Source of the DNA: a virus
Direction: 5' to 3' (one strand)
Length of the DNA: 21,381 nt
IMG/VR virus record: IMGVR_UViG_3300048011_000330
Coordinates: 1 to 21,381 of that record
This document shows, in pieces, positions 1 through 7,080 of the stretch (position 1 is the stretch's first letter; each line of letters begins with the position of its first letter). The translations under genes and the position numbers were made by a program. The notes under the pieces are model-generated. The model made no database searches. It was not told the DNA's origin and saw only the letters and a program-made list of their open reading frames with translations.

Positions 1-701
1 GTACATATTTTAATCAAGAATGGGGTTCTGTATTGTATAGCAATAATGCAGATTTTACTTCTGATACTTATGACATATCAGTCCCTTTTGAACATCATAA
101 GTTTGAAAGGTTTTTAGGCACAACAGCACAATGGGGTTGGTCAGCAGATGACAAGCAAGAACCTTACTTAGGTAAACCGTTGTTATTTTATGCGCACAAA
201 GTTACCGATGGAACACCAATACAGTTTTCTGAAACAGTAGGTGGCACAACACATCAAATAGACGATTATTACATACCTGCTAACAACGTTGACCCAACAG
301 ATAACGATTCACAAAGTTTACATTTTGGTGGACAGAAGAATGAGTATACAGGTGTATATTCAGAAAACTCTTTATTTTACACTTATTATAGAAATTACAT
401 TGAAGAGGTGTTTGATATATCAAGAAGGCTTTTCACATTCAAGGCTTTTTTACCAGTCAGCATAATTAGTAACATAAAACTTAATGACAAGGTTGTAATA
501 TTTGACAATGCTTACAAAATAAATAAATTAACTACTAATTTCGAAACAGGTATATCAAATTTAGAGTTAATAAACGTAACGCAAGACTTAGAATACGACC
601 CAGCTGAAGTGCAAGAAGATTTAATAGTTACAATAGATACAGGTAGAGTAACAGCAGATACCACGAATAAAACAGCAGACGCAACAATAATAATATTCTA
701 A
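1..701 (+). CDS. Tail-associated structural protein, 5' end missing
   Basis: The reading frame is open to the left edge (codon phase starts at base 3), so this is the C-terminal part of a longer gene; the TTG at 33 is not a convincing start. The visible part is beta-rich. Near its end it has a segment of the form NIKLND-VVIFDNAYKIN-LTTNF-TG-LEL, which I associate with large tail or baseplate proteins of flavobacterial phages. It lies directly upstream of the tape measure gene, which supports a distal tail or baseplate role. The C-terminus is Thr/Ala/Asp-rich (TADTT, TADAT), a pattern that recurs in the small protein at 9426-9593. The exact role is uncertain; a receptor-binding or minor tail protein is equally possible. 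Confidence 0.6.
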   Translation, partial: TYFNQEWGSVLYSNNADFTSDTYDISVPFEHHKFERFLGTTAQWGWSADDKQEPYLGKPLLFYAHKVTDGTPIQFSETVGGTTHQIDDYYIPANNVDPTDNDSQSLHFGGQKNEYTGVYSENSLFYTYYRNYIEEVFDISRRLFTFKAFLPVSIISNIKLNDKVVIFDNAYKINKLTTNFETGISNLELINVTQDLEYDPAEVQEDLIVTIDTGRVTADTTNKTADATIIIF

Positions 702-704
702 GAA

Positions 705-851
705 ATGATAGGAAATATATTACAAATGCTTGAAATAGCAAAGCGAGAAAAGAAGATAGGAGAATACACCCATATAGCGTTAGGTAAGTACAAATACCCA
801 GAATCAATAAAAGAAGCGTACAAACAGTTTAAACAGGAGTTATGTCAATAA
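705..851 (+). CDS. Small hypothetical protein (48 aa) upstream of tape measure
   Basis: An ATG lies three bases after the stop of the upstream tail gene, and the frame runs 48 codons before overlapping the tape measure start by 10 bp. The product is basic and helical (MIGNILQMLEIAKREKK, then YKYPESIKEAYKQFKQ). No family is recognised. Tight packing between two tail genes suggests it is real and possibly a tail assembly factor, but nothing in the sequence proves this. Confidence 0.5.
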   Translation: MIGNILQMLEIAKREKKIGEYTHIALGKYKYPESIKEAYKQFKQELCQ

Positions 852-2635
852 AGAAAACAATAGAAATAGAAGCTAGAGTAGGTAAAGCTGAAAAAGATTT
901 AAAGGGGTTAGATAAAGGATTACAAAAGGTAGATAAAAGCGTTGAAGATATTGGTGAATCTTCTAAAGAAACCAATAAGGAAATGGGCGCTTTTGGTAGC
1001 GCAATGGATAAAGTTACAAGAGGTGGTTATAGCGGATTCACAAAAATGACTAGAGCTATAAGAACTGGCAACATAAGTTTAAAAGCTATGAAGGTTGCAT
1101 TAATAGCAACAGGGGTAGGTATTTTTGTCGCTGCTATCGGTGCTTTAGCTGCCAACTTTGGAAATAGCGAAAAAGGGGGTAATAAACTTAATAAAATGCT
1201 GGCACAAATTGGTGTAGTTTCAGGTAATGTAACTGACATTTTATACAGTCTTAGTCAAAGTGTAGTTTCTTTTTTTAGTGGCAATTTTGATGAGGCTGCT
1301 AAATCCTTTGAAGAAGCTACCAATAGAATGAAAAACTTTGGTGAAGAAACTAGACGTGAAATAGCATTACAAGGAGAGCTAGCAGATAAACAAGCAGACT
1401 TAGTAAAACTAGAAAGACAACTTGTAATAGATAGGGCAGAAGCTAATAAAAAACGTGCAGACCTTCTTGATAAATCAGCAAACAAAGAAGAATTTACTGC
1501 AAAGCAAAGGATAGCATTTTTAGAAGAAGCAGGTAGAATTGATGAGGAAATAACAAATAAAGAAATTGAAGCTGCCAAAACAAGACTTCTAATAAAAGAA
1601 CAAGAAAATACCTTGAGTGAAAGTTCAGCAGAAGATTTAGCGGAAGAAGCTAGATTGAAAGCAGAAGTTATTAACCTAGATACACAAAGATTAACTAAAG
1701 CTAAAACTGTTACTGCACAAATCATAGCAGCAAAAAGGGAAGAAGCAACAAGGTTAAAAGGTATTAGAGATGCAGAAGCAAAAGAAATAGCTGACAAAGA
1801 AAAAGAACAAGAAGCTTTAAACAAGGCTGAACAAGACGCTATTGATGCAGAAGAAAAACTTAAAGCTGAACAAGCCGCTAAAGCAGCAGATGAAGCAGCT
1901 AAAACCGAAACAGCTCGTCAGGACGCAATAGACGCCATACAAGATGCGTATAAACTAAAGCGTGAGGACAAGGCAGCGCAGGAGGCTGAAAATGCAGAGA
2001 TGGCTAAAATAGAGCTAGAAGAATCACGTGCTTTAGCAGAGTTAGATCGCTTAGATGCAACTGAAGCGCAAAAGGCAGATGTTATAGCTTTTTATGCAAA
2101 CAAAAAACAAGCAGTAAAAGACGACGAAGCTGAAAAAGAATTAGCACTTGACCAACAAGTAAAAGACGCCAAAAAGAAAATGGCAATGGACGGCCTTGCA
2201 TTACTGGGCCAAGTAGCAGGCGAAGGCAGTAAAGTAGGAAAAGCAGTAGCCTTAACCCAAACAATTATAAGCGGAATAGAAGGTGTGCAAAATGCTTATA
2301 AAACAGCACAAGATTCACCAATAACAACCGTGTTTCCAGCTTACCCAATTATTCAGGCAGGGTTAGCCGCAGGCTTTGCAGCTGCGCAAGTCTCAGCAAT
2401 TAAAAAAACACCAGCCACAGCAAAAGGCGGTGGAGGGGGTGGAGGCGTAAACGTACCACGTAGCACGCCAAGTGTTCCAAGTTTTAACGTCGTAGGGGCA
2501 GCACCAGAAAACCAGCTAGCACAGTCCTTAGGGCAGCAAGAAAAAGAGCCTGTAAAAGCTTACGTAGTCAGCAATGAAGTTACAAATGCGCAAGCCTTAG
2601 ATCGTAACATTGTAGAATCAGCTTCACTAGGATAA
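842..2635 (+). CDS. Tail tape measure protein
   Basis: This 597-residue protein sets tail length and is threaded through the tail tube. The N-terminus (residues 1-60) is charged and helical. A hydrophobic segment sits at about 83-107 (ALIATGVGIFVAAIGALAA), as is usual for tape measures. A very long Glu/Lys/Ala-rich coiled coil follows from about 150 to 445. A second Ala/Gly-rich stretch ends in a poly-Gly hinge near residue 530. Tape measure length usually scales at about 1.5 angstrom per residue, so a tail near 90 nm is inferred. It is short compared with lambda gpH. The ATG overlaps the upstream small gene by 10 bp, with an AGGAG unusually close to it. Confidence 0.88.
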   Translation: MSIKKTIEIEARVGKAEKDLKGLDKGLQKVDKSVEDIGESSKETNKEMGAFGSAMDKVTRGGYSGFTKMTRAIRTGNISLKAMKVALIATGVGIFVAAIGALAANFGNSEKGGNKLNKMLAQIGVVSGNVTDILYSLSQSVVSFFSGNFDEAAKSFEEATNRMKNFGEETRREIALQGELADKQADLVKLERQLVIDRAEANKKRADLLDKSANKEEFTAKQRIAFLEEAGRIDEEITNKEIEAAKTRLLIKEQENTLSESSAEDLAEEARLKAEVINLDTQRLTKAKTVTAQIIAAKREEATRLKGIRDAEAKEIADKEKEQEALNKAEQDAIDAEEKLKAEQAAKAADEAAKTETARQDAIDAIQDAYKLKREDKAAQEAENAEMAKIELEESRALAELDRLDATEAQKADVIAFYANKKQAVKDDEAEKELALDQQVKDAKKKMAMDGLALLGQVAGEGSKVGKAVALTQTIISGIEGVQNAYKTAQDSPITTVFPAYPIIQAGLAAGFAAAQVSAIKKTPATAKGGGGGGGVNVPRSTPSVPSFNVVGAAPENQLAQSLGQQEKEPVKAYVVSNEVTNAQALDRNIVESASLG

Positions 2636-2664
2636 CAAAACAGAATTAAAACTATTGTTAATAT

Positions 2665-3606
2665 ATGGATATCATAGAACTTTTCATTGACGAAAACGAC
2701 GAAGTTAGTGGGATTGAAGCAATTAGCGTTGTTGAAAATCCAGCTATTGAGTCAGACTTTATAGCATTAAAAAACCAAGAAATTAAACTAGCTGAAGTTG
2801 ATAAAGAAAAGCGCATCTTGATGGGTGCGGCTTTAATACCTAACAAACCAATTTACAGACTTAGCGGCGAAAACGAATATTACATTTATTTTAGCAGGGA
2901 CACGGTACGTAAAGCCAGTGAATTGTTTTTTATGAGAGGCAACCAAAATAATAGTACTTTAGAACACAACTTACCACTCACAGGACTAACCGCCGTAGAA
3001 AGCTGGATAGTGGAATCTGAACAAGATAAATCACGCCATTATGGGCTTGACGTTCCCGTTGGTACTTGGATGGTAAGTATGAAAGTGCATAACGATGAAG
3101 TATGGAATGACTTTGTTAAGACTGGCAGAGTGAAAGGCTTCAGCATCGAAGGCTATTTTGCGGACAAGCTTGAACGCCCTAATGAGCCAACTAATATGGA
3201 GGCAATGTATGCAATTGAAGAGGAAGAGGCTGCTTATTTATTAGGCCAAGTAAAAGCCATTATAAAAAAAGATAAACGCGTTAAGGGCGGCCAAAAGACC
3301 GAAATGGAATCTTACAGCGATTACCCTGACAGCGTAAAAAACAACGCTAAAAGAGGCCTTAAACTAAACGAGGCAGTTAATAACAAATGCGCAACACAAG
3401 TAGGAAAAATAAGAGCGCAACAATTAGCACAAGGAAAACCAGTCAGCGAGCAAACAATAAAAAGAATGTTTAGTTACCTAAGCCGTGCAGAAGTATATTA
3501 TGAACAAGGCGATAAGGAATCTTGCGGTTATATTTCATACCTATTGTGGGGCGGTAAGAGTGCTAAAAGCTGGTCAGAAAGTAAAATAAAGCAGTTTGAA
3601 AAATAG
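2665..3606 (+). CDS. Prohead maturation protease, XkdF-like, with extra C-terminal domain
   Basis: The 313-residue protein opens with IDEND-SGIEAISVVENPAIE, typical of XkdF-like (PBSX) head maturation proteases. It continues with an LMGAALIPNKPIYR strand, an EHN motif at about residue 111, and GTWMVSMKVHNDEVW...VKGFSIEGYF, which marks the protease core (about 50-175). The protease would trim scaffold and capsid precursors inside the prohead, consistent with the scaffold and capsid genes downstream. Residues about 213-313 form a separate domain (SYSDYPDSVKNNAKRGLKL..., KIRAQQLAQGKPVSEQTIKRM, YISYLLWGGKSAKSW) that I associate with other phage head proteins and that has no known function. Its stop overlaps the next gene. 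Confidence 0.8.
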   Translation: MDIIELFIDENDEVSGIEAISVVENPAIESDFIALKNQEIKLAEVDKEKRILMGAALIPNKPIYRLSGENEYYIYFSRDTVRKASELFFMRGNQNNSTLEHNLPLTGLTAVESWIVESEQDKSRHYGLDVPVGTWMVSMKVHNDEVWNDFVKTGRVKGFSIEGYFADKLERPNEPTNMEAMYAIEEEEAAYLLGQVKAIIKKDKRVKGGQKTEMESYSDYPDSVKNNAKRGLKLNEAVNNKCATQVGKIRAQQLAQGKPVSEQTIKRMFSYLSRAEVYYEQGDKESCGYISYLLWGGKSAKSWSESKIKQFEK

Positions 3607-3973
3607 ACAATACGACAAATACGCGCCCAGCCCAAAGAATGGGAAACGTGCCTGCTTATGCCCAGACGGTAAAACTTACAGCCGTAAATGCTGTGATGGT
3701 AGCTTTCAGGCCCAAGGCATTGGCAATATTACAGGAGAAAGCATTACGGGGGTTTGGTATGGATATTTAGTCACAGCTTGTTCAGATCAACATACTAGGC
3801 ACGTACATAACCACGATACAGAATTAACGGTTGGTAAAGTGTATTATCTTACTTTAGAAAACAATCACAACGAATGTTACACAATAACTTCAACACACCA
3901 TTCAGAAGGGATTCATATAAGTAATGCATCTGTTCAATACGATGACTGTGCAGAATGCCAAGCAGCAAATTAA
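3596..3973 (+). CDS. Cys-rich virion-associated hypothetical protein
   Basis: A 125-residue product starting at TTG, which overlaps the protease stop by 11 bp. An in-frame TAA at 3587-3589 and the lack of any nearby ATG or GTG make TTG 3596 the only plausible start. The N-terminus (GKRACLCPDGKTYSRKCCDG, residues 17-36) is rich in cysteines (C20, C22, C32, C33), and more occur at 62, 93, 117 and 120. A His-rich segment (HTRHVHNHD) is in the middle. The N-terminal motif recurs in my memory of flavobacterial phage proteins of unknown function. The spacing of Cys and His suggests metal binding or disulfides. Its position between protease and scaffold suggests a head or decoration role, but this is inference. 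Confidence 0.65.
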   Translation: MKNRQYDKYAPSPKNGKRACLCPDGKTYSRKCCDGSFQAQGIGNITGESITGVWYGYLVTACSDQHTRHVHNHDTELTVGKVYYLTLENNHNECYTITSTHHSEGIHISNASVQYDDCAECQAAN

Positions 3974-4011
3974 AAATATAACAACATATTAATTAAATTA
4001 TTGTATTAAAT

Positions 4012-4611
4012 ATGAAAGCAACAGAAATTTTAGACAAAGCGAAAGAACTTCTTTCTATTGAAACTCAGGTGGAAGAGGTCAAATTGGCACAAGCCACGTT
4101 AGAAAACGGCACTATTATTGAAGCTGAATCAATGGAAGCTGGTAAAGAAGTATTCATTGTAACAGAAGATGAAAAAGTTGCCCTCCCAATAGGCGAGTAC
4201 ACTTTAGAAGATGGCAAAATGTTAGTCATTGAAGAAGAAGGTATTATTGCAAGTATTGGAGAAGCAGAAGCAGAAGCTCCAGAAGAGGAAGTTGAAGCAG
4301 CTTTAGAAGATAATAAAGAAGAAATGGAATACGCAACAAAACAGGAACTATCTGAAATCCGTGAAATGGTTGAGGAAATTAAAGCAATGATTTCTGACAA
4401 AGAAGAAATGAGCGCTGATACCCAAGCAGAAGAAGCGGTAGAAAACATTGTTGAAGAAGTTAAGGAAGAACTTGCAGCTGAAACACCAGTTGAAAAAGTA
4501 AACCATAACCCTGAAGCAAGTGAGGAAAAAACATTAAACCTTTACTCACAAAAAAGAGCTAACACAACCTTAGATAGAGTGTTAGGTAAATTTGGAAATT
4601 TTAATAAATAA
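4012..4611 (+). CDS. Probable head scaffolding protein
   Basis: This 199-residue, very acidic protein sits 6 bp upstream of the major capsid gene, the classical place for a scaffold. Residues 25-85 are a small beta domain (ATLENGTIIEAES, VFIVTEDEKVALPIGEYTLE, MLVIEEEGIIASIG). Residues 85-160 are Glu-rich and helical, likely coiled coil (EIREMVEEIKAMI). A basic C-terminus (SQKRANTTLDRVLGKFG) would fit a capsid-binding tail. Known scaffolds are removed by the prohead protease, which is encoded two genes upstream. The acidic composition and context support the call; no catalytic motif is visible. Confidence 0.7.
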   Translation: MKATEILDKAKELLSIETQVEEVKLAQATLENGTIIEAESMEAGKEVFIVTEDEKVALPIGEYTLEDGKMLVIEEEGIIASIGEAEAEAPEEEVEAALEDNKEEMEYATKQELSEIREMVEEIKAMISDKEEMSADTQAEEAVENIVEEVKEELAAETPVEKVNHNPEASEEKTLNLYSQKRANTTLDRVLGKFGNFNK

Positions 4612-4617
4612 TAAAAA

Positions 4618-5571
4618 ATGGCAACAACAACTTCAATCAGTACTTCCTACGCAGGAGAAAGCGCAGGACAGTACATTTCAGCGGCTTTATTGAGCGGCGC
4701 TACCATTGAAAACGGTGGTGTTACTGTAAAGCCGAATGTAAAATTCAAAGAAGTAATTAAGAAATTATCTACTAACGACATCGTAAAAAATGCGTCTTGT
4801 GATTTTTCTGCTACTTCTACTATCACGCTAACAGAGCGTATCTTACAACCTGAGTTCCAACAAGTGAACTTACAGTTATGTAAGAATGATTTCATTAATG
4901 ACTGGGAAGCTATCTCTATGGGATATTCTGCTCATCACGATTTACCACCAGCATTTTCTGACTTCTTAATTGCACACGTAGCAGCTAAAGTAGCAGACCG
5001 CACAGAGCGCTCTCTATGGAGTGGTGATACTGCAAATGATGGACAGTTTAACGGGATTACTAAATTAGTTTCTGAAGATGCAGCTTTACCAGCGGCTCAA
5101 GAGATTGCAGGGACTACAGTGAATTCCGGGAACGTAATTACAGAATTAGGAAGCATTGTAGACGCTATTCCTTCTACACTATACGGCGAAGAAGATATGT
5201 TTATCTATGTTTCACAAAACATTGCACGTGCTTATGTAAGAGCTCTTGGAGGATTTGGTGCCTCTGGCCTTGGAGCTGCGGGAACAAACGCACAAGGAAC
5301 ACAATGGTGGAATAATGGTTCACTTTCTTTTGATGGTGTTAAATTATTTGTAGCAAACGGTCTTGGAGACAACGATGCAATCGCTACTACTAAAAGCAAC
5401 TTATTCTTCGGGACTGGCCTCTTAGCAGATCATAACGAGGTGAAAGTTTTAGATATGGCTGATCTTGATGGTTCTGATAATGTACGTGTTGTAATGAGGT
5501 TTACAGCGGGCGCACAGATAGGAGTTATTGAAGATGTAGTCACTTACGGTATTGCTAACTCAGCAAACTAA
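4618..5571 (+). CDS. Major capsid protein
   Basis: A 317-residue protein, a normal size for a phage capsid subunit. It begins with a Ser/Thr-rich N-arm (ATTTSISTSYAGESAGQYI), then VTVKPNVKFKEVIKKLS, LTERILQPEFQQVNLQLC, and FIAHVAAKVADRTERSLWSGD, and ends with VRVVMRFTAGAQIGVIEDVVTYG. That profile matches capsid proteins annotated in flavobacterial siphophages; an HK97-type fold is inferred, not shown. It follows the acidic scaffold and protease and is closed by a strong terminator, as expected for the most abundant structural gene. Codon use is smooth, and the start follows an A-rich leader with no Shine-Dalgarno sequence. Confidence 0.85.
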   Translation: MATTTSISTSYAGESAGQYISAALLSGATIENGGVTVKPNVKFKEVIKKLSTNDIVKNASCDFSATSTITLTERILQPEFQQVNLQLCKNDFINDWEAISMGYSAHHDLPPAFSDFLIAHVAAKVADRTERSLWSGDTANDGQFNGITKLVSEDAALPAAQEIAGTTVNSGNVITELGSIVDAIPSTLYGEEDMFIYVSQNIARAYVRALGGFGASGLGAAGTNAQGTQWWNNGSLSFDGVKLFVANGLGDNDAIATTKSNLFFGTGLLADHNEVKVLDMADLDGSDNVRVVMRFTAGAQIGVIEDVVTYGIANSAN

Positions 5572-5593
5572 GAACTAGATAATAATTAACCTA

Positions 5594-5631
5594 AAGGGGT
5601 GGGTGTGCCTAGAGCCTGCCTACCCTTTTTT
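5594..5631 (+). terminator. Intrinsic terminator after the capsid gene
   Basis: GGGTGGG (5597-5603) pairs with CCTACCC (5619-5625), with one G-T wobble, and is followed by a T-run. It ends the capsid transcript 23 bp after the stop codon and just before the next structural gene, so it may attenuate rather than fully stop transcription. Confidence 0.75.
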
Positions 5632-5645
5632 AATACCTTAGAACG

Positions 5646-6197
5646 ATGGCTTGTGACTTAACGAGAGGCAGAAAAGAACCGTGTAAAGACTCAGTAGGCG
5701 GCTTGCGAGCAGTTTACTTTACAGACTTCGGTGATTATGGTACAGTGACTCAGGATGCTGACGACCAAATTACAGATATGAGCGGTACTTTTACAGCCTA
5801 TAAATACGATTTAAAAGGGAGTAGCAGCTTTGAGCAGGCTATAACCGCATCCCGTGAAAACGGAACAACTTTCTTTGAGCAGACACTTAACCTTACTTTG
5901 AAAAAATTAAGCAAAGAAGATCACAAAGAAATTAAGCTTTTAGCTTATGGACGCCCCCACGTGGCGGTAGAGGACTACAATGGTAACGTCTTTGTAATGG
6001 GCTTAGAGCACGGAGCAGACGTATCAGGCGGAACTATTGTGACAGGTGGTGCAATGGGAGATCTTTCAGGATATACCCTTACAATGACAGCGCAGGAATT
6101 AAAACCTGCTAACTTTGTAGACACACCTACAGCATCAGATCCGTTTGCCGCTATGAGTAGCGCAACAGTAACAGTAACAGTTGGAACAAATAGTTAA
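5646..6197 (+). CDS. Probable major tail (tube) protein
   Basis: A 183-residue protein starting MACDLTRGRKEPCKDSVGGL, then VYFTDFGDYG, AYKYDLKGSSSFEQAI, ENGTTFFEQTLNLTLKKL, LLAYGRPHVAVEDYNGNVF and GGTIVTGGAMGDLSGYTLT. I recall this type from flavobacterial phages as an abundant structural protein. The beta-rich pattern and size fit tail tube proteins, and the threonine-rich C-terminus (ATVTVTVGTNS) is typical of surface-exposed virion ends. It lies between two intrinsic terminators, so it may be transcribed by read-through or as its own unit. An alternative is a head decoration protein. Confidence 0.65.
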   Translation: MACDLTRGRKEPCKDSVGGLRAVYFTDFGDYGTVTQDADDQITDMSGTFTAYKYDLKGSSSFEQAITASRENGTTFFEQTLNLTLKKLSKEDHKEIKLLAYGRPHVAVEDYNGNVFVMGLEHGADVSGGTIVTGGAMGDLSGYTLTMTAQELKPANFVDTPTASDPFAAMSSATVTVTVGTNS

Positions 6198-6216
6198 TAT
6201 TAGTTTCCTATTCTAT

Positions 6217-6248
6217 AAGGGGTAGCCGCAAGGTTGCCCTTTTTTTTT
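6217..6248 (+). terminator. Intrinsic terminator with GCAA tetraloop
   Basis: GGGTAGCC (6220-6227) pairs with GGTTGCCC (6232-6239), with two G-T wobbles, around a GNRA-type GCAA loop, followed by nine T residues. It ends the tail protein unit and lies immediately upstream of a promoter. Confidence 0.88.
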
Positions 6249-6267
6249 GCATTTTTTTTAAAAAAGC

Positions 6268-6298
6268 TTTGGTAGTTAATAAAAAGTTTATATGTTTG
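6268..6298 (+). promoter_or_regulatory. Bacteroidetes-type promoter
   Basis: TTTG (6268-6271) and TATGTTTG (6291-6298) are separated by 19 bases. This is a full match to the Bacteroidetes sigma consensus (-33 TTG, -7 TAnnTTTG, 19-20 bp apart). Transcription would start near 6305, right after a terminator, and would drive only the gene at 6431-6667. Confidence 0.75.
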
Positions 6299-6314
6299 TA
6301 CTGTCAATAACGAC

Positions 6315-6369
6315 AAACAATTAATAAAAGGTGTTAAGAGCATCAAGAAAATTTCGAAACAATTAATAA
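6315..6369 (+). repeat. 13-bp direct repeat in the leader
   Basis: AAACAATTAATAA occurs exactly at 6315-6327 and again at 6357-6369, with start points 42 bp apart. Both lie just downstream of the predicted transcription start, where a repressor or an RNA-binding regulator could act. It may also be chance in AT-rich DNA. Confidence 0.5.
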
Positions 6370-6430
6370 CTTACTTTCAGTACAAGAATTAGATGGATTA
6401 GTAGAAAAATTAGAAATTGTAGATTTCTTT

Positions 6431-6667
6431 GTGTCATTAGCTAATGAAGCGTATGAAGATGATTTTGTGGAAAGAGCAGAAGAATTAGAACACTTCATAG
6501 GATTAATGAAGCATCATTTTGACATTCCCAACTTTGTAAGCGATAAACAAGAAGATGACTTTAAACATCTACTAATAGAAAAAAGAAGAAGCCTAATACG
6601 AGAATACAAGACTAACGAACTTGTTATAGCAGCAGAAAAACTTAAAGAGGCTTTAAAAAAGTGTTAA
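6431..6667 (+). CDS. Small acidic helical protein in an isolated transcription unit
   Basis: GTG at 6431 is the only canonical start in this frame, giving 78 residues: SLANEAYEDDFVERAEELEHF, then FVSDKQEDDFKHLLIEKRR and LVIAAEKLKEALKKC, all helical. The frame stays open and protein-like upstream to 6338 (HQENFETINNLLSVQELDGL, VEKLEIVDFF), so the true N-terminus may lie there through an unusual ATT start, a frameshift or a sequencing error. The gene has its own promoter and terminator. No family is recognised. Its place after the tail tube gene would suit a tail assembly chaperone, but its autonomous transcription fits a moron better. Confidence 0.6.
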   Translation: MSLANEAYEDDFVERAEELEHFIGLMKHHFDIPNFVSDKQEDDFKHLLIEKRRSLIREYKTNELVIAAEKLKEALKKC

Positions 6668-6671
6668 AAAG

Positions 6672-6703
6672 AAGGGGTAGCAGAAATGTTACCCTTTTTT
6701 TTT
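6672..6703 (+). terminator. Intrinsic terminator after the isolated small gene
   Basis: GGGTA (6675-6679) pairs with TACCC (6690-6694), followed by nine T residues. The stem start resembles the terminator at 6217 (both contain GGGGTAGC), and the two bracket the small gene. Confidence 0.75.
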
Positions 6704-6738
6704 GCTTAACATTTTGCAACTTAATTTATTGTTATTAT

Positions 6739-7080
6739 ATGATCGTGTTAGAAGAGAGCTCTAGTGAGCAAACAATACAATTTATACCGCGCAGCTTTAC
6801 AAGTGGCGACAGCTATACAGTTAAGGTAGTAAACGAAACGACTGGCAAGACAGTACACAACGCAAGCAGTACAGGCGTGACTGAAAACCTGTATTATAAT
6901 GAATATACAGCCGTTTTTAGCCTGAAACAGAATAATTACTATACTATCACCATAACAGGAACAGAAGTAGTCTTTAAGGATAAACTATATTGCACAAACC
7001 AAGCTGACTTGACAAGTTACACCGTAAACAGCGGTCAATACACAACTAAAAGCAGCGATAACGAATTTATTACACTATAA
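6739..7080 (+). CDS. Virion-associated hypothetical protein (113 aa)
   Basis: The ATG at 6739 is chosen because the longer frame from 6661 would run through the terminator hairpin. The product starts MIVLEESSSEQTIQFIPRSF, followed by alternating beta strands (YTVKVVNETTGKTV, YTAVFSLKQNNYYTITITG, VVFKDKLYCTNQ), and ends in YTVNSGQYTTKSSDNEFITL. I recall similar proteins next to portal genes in flavobacterial phages with no assigned function. The stop overlaps the portal ATG by one base, suggesting translational coupling. A head or neck structural role is likely from context only. Confidence 0.65.
   Translation: MIVLEESSSEQTIQFIPRSFTSGDSYTVKVVNETTGKTVHNASSTGVTENLYYNEYTAVFSLKQNNYYTITITGTEVVFKDKLYCTNQADLTSYTVNSGQYTTKSSDNEFITL

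Noticed and set aside
1255-1824. Minus-strand frame (189 codons) within the tape measure gene
   Set aside because: Ser/Leu/Ala-rich translation of the opposite strand of a Glu/Lys/Ala coiled coil, a known artefact of such repeats.
6661-6738. Upstream extension of the gene at 6739
   Set aside because: The extension would run through the terminator hairpin and gives a Cys/Phe-rich stretch with no support; the ATG at 6739 starts a protein-like sequence.
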